A DNA stretch of 64,000 nt from Candidatus Delongbacteria bacterium (GTDB lineage: Bacteria > CAIWAD01), in the NCBI GenBank assembly GCA_020634015.1, contig JACKCN010000002.1, positions 248,001-312,000 of the forward strand, in the 5' to 3' direction. Positions 9,402-17,370 of this stretch are shown piece by piece; within the stretch, counting starts at the first letter, position 1; each line of letters starts with the position of its first letter. The notes beneath the pieces were generated by a model. The model saw only the letters and a list, made by a program, of their open reading frames with translations, was not told the origin of the DNA and did no database searches. Made by a program: the position numbers and the translations under genes.

Positions 9402-9617
9402 AGAGTGACACACGTCCCTGCGGATTGACGCTCTATAAAGAACCTAACATTGAATTTCTCGGGAGTTTTGCTCTACAGTGGCGCGGATGGCAGGCCGCAA
9501 CCGGCAACGGAGACCGCAAGGTCCGGCGGAAGGCAGAAGCGCCCAGGCGACACCCACTGTGCATGATAGGGTTACGGTTCTTCTATCGCCGTTGTTCGCA
9601 GGGACGTGTGTCACTCT
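9402..9617 (+). ncRNA. ssrS: 6S RNA
   Basis: 6S RNA mimics an open promoter and binds sigma-70 RNA polymerase. Folding by hand gives the three-part 6S layout. The closing stem is 9402-9422 with 9597-9617, 21 consecutive Watson-Crick pairs. An inner stem AAGAACC (9438-9444) pairs with GGTTCTT (9576-9582), extended by ATA/TAT past one bulge. A large bubble follows (9445-9474 opposite 9561-9575). A distal arm then starts with ACAGTGG (9475-9481) against CCACTGT (9554-9560) and contains a GACC-GCAA-GGTC tetraloop hairpin. The distal arm has the same layout as E. coli 6S around its TGTGGCG / CGACACA stem. Position directly after zapA is the classic 6S location. The length of 216 nt is slightly above the usual 180-200. 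Exact ends are inferred from the stem. Confidence 0.82.
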
Positions 9618-9816
9618 TGCATCCCGCTTCCGTTTCTCCCCACGCCGCTGATCCCGTCGCACAGGCCCTGACCCGGCATTCCCGCGACTCGCAGGTGATC
9701 GATTCGATTCCCGTCCCACGACCGGAAAACGGTCTGGAGTCCCGGCTGGTGCCGTGACCCGTGCAGGACTTCCAGCGGACCGGGTCCGCTTCAATACATA
9801 TCAGATTCAGGACACC

Positions 9817-11379
9817 ATGACCCCAGTCATCATCATCATCGCCGCCGTTGTGGCCCTGCTGGCGGGCATTGCGCTCGGTTTCCGGCTGGCCATGCGCGGA
9901 GCCGATTCCCACTACGCCGAACGGGTGCGCGAAGCCGAGCAGCTGCGTGCCGAGGCGGATCAGGCCAGCGAGACGCTGAAACACGAAGCCCGGCTGGAAC
10001 TCGAGGAAGAGCGGGCCCGCCAGCAGGAGCAGCTTGAGGAAGAGCGACACCAGGCCGAGAATCGCATCAAGGACCGCGAGAACGACCTGCGCGAACGTGA
10101 GCTGACTCTTCAGAAGAAGCTGGATCACACCAAGACCCGCGAGCTGGACCTGAAGCACAAGGAACAGCTGCTCGAGAACAACGAGGCCCAGCTCGAACGC
10201 AATCGTCAGAAGGTCGACACGATCATCGACGAGCAGAATGCGAAGCTGGAAACCATTGCCGCAATGACGCGCGACGAAGCTCGCCAGCATCTCTTCGACA
10301 ATCTGAAGCGCAAGGTGCAGCGCGAGTCGGTCCAGCATTTCAACGAGATCCGCGAGAAGGCACGGCTCTACGCCTTCCAGGAAGCACGTCAGATTCTGCT
10401 GAGTGCCATGGAGCGCACCTGCCTGGAGCTGAGCCATCAGGGCACCGTGACCACGGTGAAACTGACTTCCGACGAGATCAAGGGCCGCATCATCGGGCGC
10501 GAAGGCCGCAACATCCGCTCCTTCGAGACCGTCACCGGCGTGGAACTGCTGGTGGACGACACTCCCCAGACCGTGATTCTCTCCAGCTTCGATCCCCTGC
10601 GCCGCGAGATCGCCCGGATCACGCTGGAGCGCCTGCTCAACGACGGGCGCATCCATCCGGCGCGCATCGAGGAAGTGCACGAGAGCACGGTCGAGGAAAT
10701 GGACCTGATGCTGCGCGAGATCGGCGAACAGGCCATGCTGGACCTGGGCGTGCACGGTCTGCATCCCGAGCTGGTGCTCAATCTGGGCCGGCTGGGCTTC
10801 AAGAATGCCTGGGGCCAGAACGTGTTGGCTCACAGCAAGGAAGTGGCCACCATCGCGGGCATTCTGGCCGCCGAACTGGGCCTCGATCCGCGCCAGGTGC
10901 GCCGCGCCGGTCTGCTGCATGACATTGGAATGGCCCTGGACGGCTACTCCGAGAAGAAGTCCACCGAGCTGGGTGGCGACCTGGTCAAGAAACTGGGCGA
11001 AAACCCGGTGATCGAGCAGGCCATCCGCAGCATGGGCAACGAGCAGCAGCGCGACAACCTGATCTCGAGTCTGCTCTCGATCGCCAACACCATTTCCAGT
11101 TCGCGACCCGGCGTGCGCGACGACGAGATTGGCCATTATGTGCAACGCCTGACCCAGATCGAAGCCATCGCGCACGAGTTCGAAGGAGTCGACAAGGCCT
11201 TCGTGCTGCAGGCGGGGCGCGAACTGCGCGTGCTGGTGTCCAACACGGTGCTCGAAGACGACGAGCTGGATGATCTGGCCCAGAATCTGGCCCAGCGCAT
11301 CCAGCGCGAGGTGCTGTACCCGGGCCAGATCAAGATTTCCGTGCTGCGCGAGTTCCGCAGCGTGGAACTGGCCCATTAG
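9817..11379 (+). CDS. rny: Ribonuclease Y
   Basis: A 520-residue membrane-anchored endoribonuclease initiating mRNA decay. One N-terminal transmembrane helix (residues about 3-24) is followed by a long charged coiled coil (about 30-200), a KH RNA-binding domain (IKGRIIGREGRNIRSFE) and an HD phosphohydrolase domain (NVLAHSKEVATIAGILAAEL, then AGLLHDIG), with the conserved C-terminal tail. The start at ATG 9817 places the membrane helix at the very N-terminus; the upstream open frame adds only unconserved residues. ymdB follows, the common rny-ymdB pairing. Confidence 0.96.
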   Translation: MTPVIIIIAAVVALLAGIALGFRLAMRGADSHYAERVREAEQLRAEADQASETLKHEARLELEEERARQQEQLEEERHQAENRIKDRENDLRERELTLQKKLDHTKTRELDLKHKEQLLENNEAQLERNRQKVDTIIDEQNAKLETIAAMTRDEARQHLFDNLKRKVQRESVQHFNEIREKARLYAFQEARQILLSAMERTCLELSHQGTVTTVKLTSDEIKGRIIGREGRNIRSFETVTGVELLVDDTPQTVILSSFDPLRREIARITLERLLNDGRIHPARIEEVHESTVEEMDLMLREIGEQAMLDLGVHGLHPELVLNLGRLGFKNAWGQNVLAHSKEVATIAGILAAELGLDPRQVRRAGLLHDIGMALDGYSEKKSTELGGDLVKKLGENPVIEQAIRSMGNEQQRDNLISSLLSIANTISSSRPGVRDDEIGHYVQRLTQIEAIAHEFEGVDKAFVLQAGRELRVLVSNTVLEDDELDDLAQNLAQRIQREVLYPGQIKISVLREFRSVELAH

Positions 11380-11478
11380 TCACATCCGTGATCCAGCGAA
11401 CCTGGATCACCCCAAGGCGTTTCTGCTTGTGTCCGATCGGACAATGGCCGTTGCGTTCCGATCGGAAAGGTTCTGTCC

Positions 11479-12303
11479 GTGGCTCGATACCGAACCCTGC
11501 TTTTCGTGGCGGACATCGTGGGCGCTCCCGGCATGGAGGCACTTGAGGCCCATCTGCCGGGTCTGATCCACGAACATTCCGCGGATGCCTGCATCGTCAA
11601 CGGCGAAAACGCCTGGGAGGGCAAGAGCCTGAACCAGAGCCTGCTTCAGCGCATGCGCAAGGCGGGTGCCCAGGTGATCACGGGCGGCAATCACACCTGG
11701 GACCGCTTCCAGATCCACGGTCTGCTCAAGACCGAACAGGCCCTGCTGCGTCCCCTGAACTATCCTCCCGGCTGCAGTGGCACCGGCATCTGCCAGATCC
11801 TGATGCCCGGCGGCCAGCCCCTGATCGTGATCAACCTGCAGGGGCGTGTCTACATGCAGAACATCGACTGCCCTTTCCGCGCAGCCGACCGCGAACTCGA
11901 GCGCATCGAGCGCGAATTCGAAGGGCGTGATCGCAAGCCGGCGATCTTCATCGACATCCACGCCGAGGCCACCGCCGAAAAGCAGGCTCTGGCCCGATAT
12001 CTCGATGGACGAGTGACGGCCGTGGTGGGCACTCATACCCACGTGCAGACCGCCGACGAGCGGATCCTGGAGAAGGGCACCGCCTTCCTTACCGACGCGG
12101 GCATGACCGGCTGCCACGAGAGCGTGATCGGGATGAAGACCGAGGTCGCGCTCAAGCGCTTTCTGCTGCAGACTCCCCAGAAGTACGAAGAAGCCCTGGG
12201 CAAGCCCCGGATCCAGGGAGCCGTGGTGCGCGTGGAAGATGGCCAGACCACCGCACTGTCGATCCGGCGCTTCAGTCAGCCGGACTTTCCCCGGGGCCAA
12301 TAG
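11479..12303 (+). CDS. ymdB: TIGR00282-family metallophosphoesterase (YmdB-like)
   Basis: A 274-residue calcineurin-like phosphoesterase; Bacillus YmdB hydrolyses 2',3'-cyclic AMP and affects biofilm and motility decisions. Metal-binding motifs are visible: FVADIVGAPG (D), VNGENA (N/E), GGNHTWD (NH), DIHAEATAEK (H) and VVGTHTHVQTAD (GTHxH). It starts at GTG 11479 after GGAAAGG (11464-11470). It is 99 nt after rny, with which it is usually co-conserved. Confidence 0.92.
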   Translation: MARYRTLLFVADIVGAPGMEALEAHLPGLIHEHSADACIVNGENAWEGKSLNQSLLQRMRKAGAQVITGGNHTWDRFQIHGLLKTEQALLRPLNYPPGCSGTGICQILMPGGQPLIVINLQGRVYMQNIDCPFRAADRELERIEREFEGRDRKPAIFIDIHAEATAEKQALARYLDGRVTAVVGTHTHVQTADERILEKGTAFLTDAGMTGCHESVIGMKTEVALKRFLLQTPQKYEEALGKPRIQGAVVRVEDGQTTALSIRRFSQPDFPRGQ

Positions 12304-12323
12304 TTCCCCATCTGGAGCACGCC

Positions 12324-13916
12324 GTGAGCCGCACCCTGATCCAGGACGCCCTGTGTTTCAACCCGGCTGACGGCAGCCGCCGTCGTGCGTCGGTGCTGCT
12401 GGAAGGCACACGCATCGGCGCCCTGCTGTCTCCTGACTCTCCGGTTCCCGCCAACACCCGCACCCTGAGCGCCCACGGTGCATTCCTGATGCCCGCTTTC
12501 CATGACGCCCATACCCATTTCTGGATGGGGGGCGAATTTCTGGATGCTCTGGATGCCGGACCCGTGCGTGATCGCAGCAGCCTGTGTCAGGAACTGCTGC
12601 GCCATGCCGCGCGCTGCCGGAGTCAAGGAGATGCCCGCAGCCGCGGTGGCTGGATTCTGGGCTTCGGCCTGCATCAGGACATGTCCCTGCCCAGCCTGGC
12701 CGAACTGGATGAGGCCACCGGCGGTGTGCCGCTGTTCCTGGAAACCCACGACCTGCACAGCGTCATGGTCAATTCCACGGTGCTGCAGCTGGCGGGCATC
12801 GACGCCCATACGCCCGATCCGCCCGGCGGCAGCATCCAGCATGACCCGCAGGGGAGACCCACCGGATTGTTGCGCGAGAATGCGGTGGATCTGGTGCGTG
12901 GGCTGAAACCCGACCCGTCCCAATCGGACATCCGCCGCGCGATCCTGCGGGCCCAGCAGCATGCCTTCAGCCTGGGTATCACGGCGGTGGACGAGAACAT
13001 CCGCCTGTTTCTGCTGCCGGCCTACAAGGCTCTGGCCACTTCGGGCGAGTTGAAGGTGGCCGTGCACGGCTGGCTGATCGACCGGAACCTGGGAGAGGCG
13101 GTCTTCGCCGAGCGGCCCTTCGAACTGGGCCGGCTGAAGGTGGACACGCTCAAACTGTTCTCCGACGGAGCCCTGGGCAGCCGCAGCGCTGCCGTGGAAC
13201 TGCCCTACCTCGATGGCAGCCGTGGTGACTTCGTGGCCCCACTGGACGAGATCGCCCGCTTCATGGAACGAGGAGCCGCCCAGGGGTGGCGTCTGGCGGT
13301 GCACGCCATTGGCGACCGCGCCGTGGACCGCATGCTGGCGATCTACGAGGAGCTGGACCGCAAGGGCTTGCCGGTCCGCGAACGCCGTCATCGCATCGAA
13401 CATGCGCAGATGATCCGTCCCGGCGACGAAGCCCGTTTCCGTGAGCTGGGAATTCTGCCCAGCCTGCAACCCGTGCACTGCGCCGGCGACCAGGACGGCA
13501 TGGAAGAGCGTCTGGATGCCCGCGGCATCGCCCGCTGTTTCATCTGGAAGGGGCTGGATCATCCGGGTGCGATCCTGCCATTGGGCAGCGACTGGCCCGT
13601 GGAAAGTCTGGACCCGCGGCTGACCCTGTATCACGGTGCCAGCCAGACCAGTTTCCAGGGGAAACGCCTGCTGGACCCGGCCCAGGCCCTGAGCGTCGAT
13701 CGCCTGCTGCAGGGCCTGACCATCGATGCCGCTCGCGCGGCGTTCTGGGAACAGCACCGTGGTTCGCTTGAGCCCGGCATGGATGCGGATCTGGTGCTGC
13801 TTGATCAGGATCCCGCACAACTGCCATTGCCGGATCTGCGCTCGGTGCCCATTCGCTCCACCTGGTGCGCCGGGGAACATGTCCACGGAGTCGACTCACC
13901 CGGACACGCCAGCTGA
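12324..13916 (+). CDS. Amidohydrolase, YtcJ-like (COG1574)
   Basis: 530 residues of the metal-dependent amidohydrolase superfamily. The N-terminal and C-terminal beta-sandwich strands flank a TIM barrel with the metal-binding HDAHTH, then LKLFSDGALGSRSA (family signature), HAIGDRAVDRML, HRIEHAQMI and LPLGSDWPVE. The start is GTG 12324, 20 nt after ymdB, with GGAG upstream. Relatives include cytosolic and exported hydrolases of unknown substrate; no signal peptide is visible, so it is probably cytoplasmic. The substrate cannot be told from sequence. Confidence 0.9.
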   Translation: MSRTLIQDALCFNPADGSRRRASVLLEGTRIGALLSPDSPVPANTRTLSAHGAFLMPAFHDAHTHFWMGGEFLDALDAGPVRDRSSLCQELLRHAARCRSQGDARSRGGWILGFGLHQDMSLPSLAELDEATGGVPLFLETHDLHSVMVNSTVLQLAGIDAHTPDPPGGSIQHDPQGRPTGLLRENAVDLVRGLKPDPSQSDIRRAILRAQQHAFSLGITAVDENIRLFLLPAYKALATSGELKVAVHGWLIDRNLGEAVFAERPFELGRLKVDTLKLFSDGALGSRSAAVELPYLDGSRGDFVAPLDEIARFMERGAAQGWRLAVHAIGDRAVDRMLAIYEELDRKGLPVRERRHRIEHAQMIRPGDEARFRELGILPSLQPVHCAGDQDGMEERLDARGIARCFIWKGLDHPGAILPLGSDWPVESLDPRLTLYHGASQTSFQGKRLLDPAQALSVDRLLQGLTIDAARAAFWEQHRGSLEPGMDADLVLLDQDPAQLPLPDLRSVPIRSTWCAGEHVHGVDSPGHAS

Positions 13917-13943
13917 TCCAACTTTGGCGACGTTGCTTTTCAC

Positions 13944-13972
13944 TTGCCTTCCACTTGCGGGCACCTTACTCT
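13944..13972 (+). promoter_or_regulatory. Weak candidate promoter before the secreted protein/matrixin pair
   Basis: TTGCCT (13944-13949), 17-nt spacer, TACTCT (13967-13972). It lies about 160 nt before ATG 14130, in the 213-nt gap after the amidohydrolase. The hexamers match consensus only partly. Confidence 0.25.
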
Positions 13973-14129
13973 GCGCCGTGGCCCAACACCCACACCGTTC
14001 CGTTTCAACCCAACCTGAATGTCCCGGCGCCGGAGATCTCCATCCGGGCGACGGGTGAGGACCCGGCGGAAGGTGCGGATGCGGCCATTGTCACACAGCT
14101 GATCGACACACAATCCAGGAGTACGGCTC

Positions 14130-14636
14130 ATGAAGATGCGAACGGCATTGATTCCGGTACTTGTGCTTTCTCTGGCCGCGGCCTCTCTGGCCATCCAGCG
14201 GGAAGTCAGTGACGCGGAAATGGTTGGCCAGTCCAACCAGATCGTCTACGGTCAGGTGGTCAGCCTGACCTATGACTACTCCAACCCCGCCTGGCCCGTG
14301 ATGACCCAGGTGCAGGTGCAGGTGGAAAATCAGTTCAAGGGACAGCCCGTGGCCCGGACCTGGTTCACCTTCCCCGGCGGAGTGAAGGGCGAAATGACCA
14401 TGGAGGTCTCCGACACCCCCGAGCTGAAGGTGGGCGACGAAGGCTACTTCTTCCTGTACGACAAGGCGGGTGAGAGCCTTCCCTGGCTCTACGGCTGGGA
14501 GTACGGGGCCATCACCATCGAGAACGGCGTGGCCCACAGCCTGAGCTTCGCCACCGAAGGTGCTTCCGGGCATGAACTGCCCGCGTCCACCATCGAAAGC
14601 CGGTTGAACACGCTGCTGAACGGGGAGGGCCACTAG
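14130..14636 (+). CDS. Secreted protein of unknown function paired with a matrixin protease
   Basis: 168 residues with an N-terminal signal peptide (about 1-22, MKMRTALIPVLVLSLAAASL). The mature part shows strands ending in ENQFKGQP, the segment TFPGGVKGEMTMEVSDTP and VGDEGYFFL. From memory, small secreted proteins with a related F-P-G-G and glycine-containing core often precede matrixin-type proteases in environmental bacteria. Here the next gene starts 2 nt after the stop, so the two are surely co-translated. An inhibitor, chaperone or processing partner is conceivable, but nothing in the sequence proves it. Confidence 0.8.
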   Translation: MKMRTALIPVLVLSLAAASLAIQREVSDAEMVGQSNQIVYGQVVSLTYDYSNPAWPVMTQVQVQVENQFKGQPVARTWFTFPGGVKGEMTMEVSDTPELKVGDEGYFFLYDKAGESLPWLYGWEYGAITIENGVAHSLSFATEGASGHELPASTIESRLNTLLNGEGH

Positions 14637-14638
14637 TC

Positions 14639-16987
14639 ATGAGCAAGCTCACGATTCTTGTGGCCCTGGGCCTGCTGGCCGGACAGGCGTCGGCCTTTTC
14701 CGTGATCGGCAACGACTGGTCCTACCTGGCCGCACCGCGCACGGTGGAGTACACGGTCAACGACGCCAGCGTACCCGGCGCCAACTCGGTGCTGGTCGCC
14801 GCCTCCGACACCTGGAGTGCCATCGATTTCAACTGTTTCACCTACAACCTGAACGGAAGCAACACCGACACCGTGCTTGACGACCTGACCGTCGATCCGG
14901 CCGATGGCAACGACATCTTCGCGGCGGGCACCGATCCCACGGCCCTGGCGGTGACCCAGTCCTGGCACTATACTGCCACTCCCACCGAGATGATCGAGTG
15001 GAACATGCAGATCTTCACCAATTACACATGGCATACCGGTGCCGGTGTGGCGCCCTCGGGGTCCTACGACCTGCAGAGCGTGGTACTGCACGAACTGGGA
15101 CACGCCCTGGGTCTGGGGCACTCCGGTACCAGCAGCGCGGTGATGTTCGCCACCCTGCCCGACGGAGTGAACAAGCGCGTGCTGCAGCCCGACGATCTGG
15201 ACGGCTTCGAGTTCATCTACGACTGCGTGCCCAACGGCAACTGCGAGACCATCGCCTATCATACGGCTCAGGGCGGTGCGACCTTCTACGCCACCTTCCC
15301 GATCATCGGTGCCAACACCTTCCGCAAGGTGGCCTATTACATCGATCCCCCGGCCGACGGCACGGTGGAGGCCATGCGTCTGCAGTATTACAACGCCAAT
15401 GTGGCGCCCGTCGACGGCGGGCCGATTCCGCACAATGGCACCTTGCGGATCACGATCCACGCCGACAACGCGGGGGAACCCGGGGCGATGACCTTCGGAC
15501 CCTTCGACTACAGCACCAATGGGTTCACGGCCGCGTTCAATTCGTGGGACGAGGTGGACCTGAGCTCGCACGGCATCACATTCAGCGCTCTGGTGCCCTA
15601 CCACGTGGTCTGGGAGTTCATTCCTGCCACCGAAGGCACCGACAAGCTGGCGCCGCTGGGCACCACCTTCGCCGCCGGTGCGTTCGGAAACCAGATGTAC
15701 AACGAAGTCGCCGAGGCCTGGAACTGGTGGTTCACCGGACGCGGCGACCTGCTGCAGCAGGTGGATGTGTGCTACACCGAGACACCTCCCGGCAACCTGG
15801 TGCTGTCCGAGAGCATCGTGGACCTGGGACGCATCGAGATCGGCAGTGAGCTGTCGACCACCGTGGACGTGCAGAATACCGGCTTCCAGGATCTGACCAT
15901 CAACAGCATCAGCCTGAGCAATGGTGTGCACTTCAGTGCCAGCATGGCCGGTCTGCCCCTGGTGCTGGCGCCCAATGCCACCAGCTCCTTCACCGTGACC
16001 TACAATTCGCCCGTCGCCGTGTTCCGTGACACGACCACTGTCAGCGTCAACTGGGGTGCCAACAGCAGCGAGCTGTTCATTCTGGCCGGCAGCAGCGAAT
16101 GCAACCTGAGCAACGACTGGGTTGGCCAGCCCGATGAGCAGGACTGGTTCGTTTCCCAGGCGGGCGACACCAACATTCTGGGGGGCAGCTGGTTCCTCTT
16201 CGGAGATGCCTTCAATCGCCCGGGCAACTTCCTGGGACACCCCTACACCGCTGAGAATGACACCGCCTTCTCCGAACTGTACACCTTCCTGGACAATGCC
16301 GAGTTCGACAACATCAGCTGGCGCTTCGCCCAGACCCAGCAGTTCGCCGAGGACACCCAGGACCACGAACTGCTGGTGTATTCGGTCCAGAACGACACAC
16401 TGAACTTCCTGACCGGTTTCGACATCAGCGATACCCTTTTCTGGCAGAGCAGCCCCACCTGGTCGCACATCACGGCCTCGCTGGACAGTCTGCCCGATTC
16501 GCTGGCCTTCAGTTTCCTCTACGCCGGCACCTTCGCCGACAGCTGGTACATCGACGATGTGGAATTCTGCCGCACCAACGGGCCCTGCTATCCCATCAGC
16601 ATCGACATCGCCAAGCTGGCCGGCAACAATGTTCAGGTTTCCTGGACCCCCTACGCCACCACGGATGATGTGGTGAACATCTGGGAATCCACGAATGCCT
16701 ATGACTTCACCGGTGCCACCCTGGTGGCCACCGTGCCGATGGCCAACGGACAGATCTCGCTGCCCGCGGCCTCGCCGAAGAAGTTCTATGTGGCCACCGT
16801 GGACTGCCACCCGGCCATGGAAGCCTCTTCCAGCAGCCTGCCGCGCATCGAGCGTCACCCGCTGGGCAAGGACAGGATCCCGATGAGTTCCCTGCGCCGC
16901 GTGCCCGTGATCGCACCGGAGCAGGCCAGTCGTCAGGGCCTGCTGCCCCAGGTGGTCGAGGCGCGCGAGATGTCTCGCACCCGCTGA
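14639..16987 (+). CDS. Secreted matrixin-family metalloprotease with C-terminal accessory domains
   Basis: 782 residues. A signal peptide (about 1-20, ending GQASAF) leads into a matrixin-like zinc protease domain. HELGHALGLGH at about 151-161 is the HExxHxxGxxH site, followed by a Met-turn (SSAVMFATLPDG). After the protease a beta-rich region (about 205-375) leads to an ASH/HYDIN-like Ig segment (LVLSESIVDLGRIEIG, then VQNTGFQDLTINS) and further beta-sandwich modules. It does not end in the Por-type tail of the other exported proteins here, so it may leave by another route or remain periplasmic. It starts 2 nt after the small secreted protein with GGGGAGG upstream. A strong terminator follows. 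Confidence 0.88.
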   Translation: MSKLTILVALGLLAGQASAFSVIGNDWSYLAAPRTVEYTVNDASVPGANSVLVAASDTWSAIDFNCFTYNLNGSNTDTVLDDLTVDPADGNDIFAAGTDPTALAVTQSWHYTATPTEMIEWNMQIFTNYTWHTGAGVAPSGSYDLQSVVLHELGHALGLGHSGTSSAVMFATLPDGVNKRVLQPDDLDGFEFIYDCVPNGNCETIAYHTAQGGATFYATFPIIGANTFRKVAYYIDPPADGTVEAMRLQYYNANVAPVDGGPIPHNGTLRITIHADNAGEPGAMTFGPFDYSTNGFTAAFNSWDEVDLSSHGITFSALVPYHVVWEFIPATEGTDKLAPLGTTFAAGAFGNQMYNEVAEAWNWWFTGRGDLLQQVDVCYTETPPGNLVLSESIVDLGRIEIGSELSTTVDVQNTGFQDLTINSISLSNGVHFSASMAGLPLVLAPNATSSFTVTYNSPVAVFRDTTTVSVNWGANSSELFILAGSSECNLSNDWVGQPDEQDWFVSQAGDTNILGGSWFLFGDAFNRPGNFLGHPYTAENDTAFSELYTFLDNAEFDNISWRFAQTQQFAEDTQDHELLVYSVQNDTLNFLTGFDISDTLFWQSSPTWSHITASLDSLPDSLAFSFLYAGTFADSWYIDDVEFCRTNGPCYPISIDIAKLAGNNVQVSWTPYATTDDVVNIWESTNAYDFTGATLVATVPMANGQISLPAASPKKFYVATVDCHPAMEASSSSLPRIERHPLGKDRIPMSSLRRVPVIAPEQASRQGLLPQVVEAREMSRTR

Positions 16988-17007
16988 GCGTCGCATGAGT
17001 TCGTGAC

Positions 17008-17039
17008 AAGGCCCGCCGGAGCGATCCGGCGGGCCTTTT
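17008..17039 (+). terminator. Rho-independent terminator after the matrixin gene
   Basis: GGCCCGCCGG (17010-17019) pairs with CCGGCGGGCC (17026-17035) around a six-base loop, followed by TTTT; two A-T pairs extend the stem. Confidence 0.92.
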
Positions 17040-17318
17040 GTCCGTCAGGCCAGCGCCGATTCAATTCTGGATCACGAAATCCCTGGAACCCTGTGTCTCG
17101 TCGGGCGACGCCATGATCGCTTCGCACACCCGTGGGGATGGCGCGGCCACAGACCGCGGGGAATGAGGGAACCACCTGCCTTTCCGGGCGTGTACCAGAT
17201 CAGAATCCGTCGATCGACACGGCGATGGATCTCTCCGCAGTGGATTCCTGTTTCCGCCGTTGAGCACGCAGAGGCTGGAGCTGCAGCAGGGAAGAGGGTC
17301 AGCGCCATTCCACAACAA
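17040..17318. other. Intergenic region between convergent transcription units
   Basis: Nothing convincing is encoded here. It separates the plus-strand terminator at 17008-17039 from the minus-strand terminator at 17319-17346. Short open frames exist in several phases but lack ribosome binding sites and protein-like features. Confidence 0.5.
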
Positions 17319-17346
17319 GGCGGCCACTCCCATGGGAGTGGCCGCC
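17319..17346 (-). terminator. 28-bp perfect palindrome, terminator of the C25 peptidase gene
   Basis: GGCGGCCACTCCCA is followed directly by its exact reverse complement. On the minus strand, 24 nt after the stop codon of the peptidase gene, it is followed by TTGTTGTG, a weak T-rich tail. Confidence 0.75.
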
Positions 17347-17370
17347 TGTGCTCGGTGAAGGACGAGACTC

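Noticed and set aside
9425..9450. TTGACG and TAACAT as a promoter for rny or 6S RNA
   Set aside because: Spacing is only 14 nt and the TTGACG overlaps the RNA's own inner closing structure; it is better explained as part of the RNA.
9402..9617. Inverted-repeat element (MITE) interpretation of the 21-bp repeats
   Set aside because: No target-site duplication is seen and the interior folds and aligns as 6S RNA in the usual zapA-rny location.
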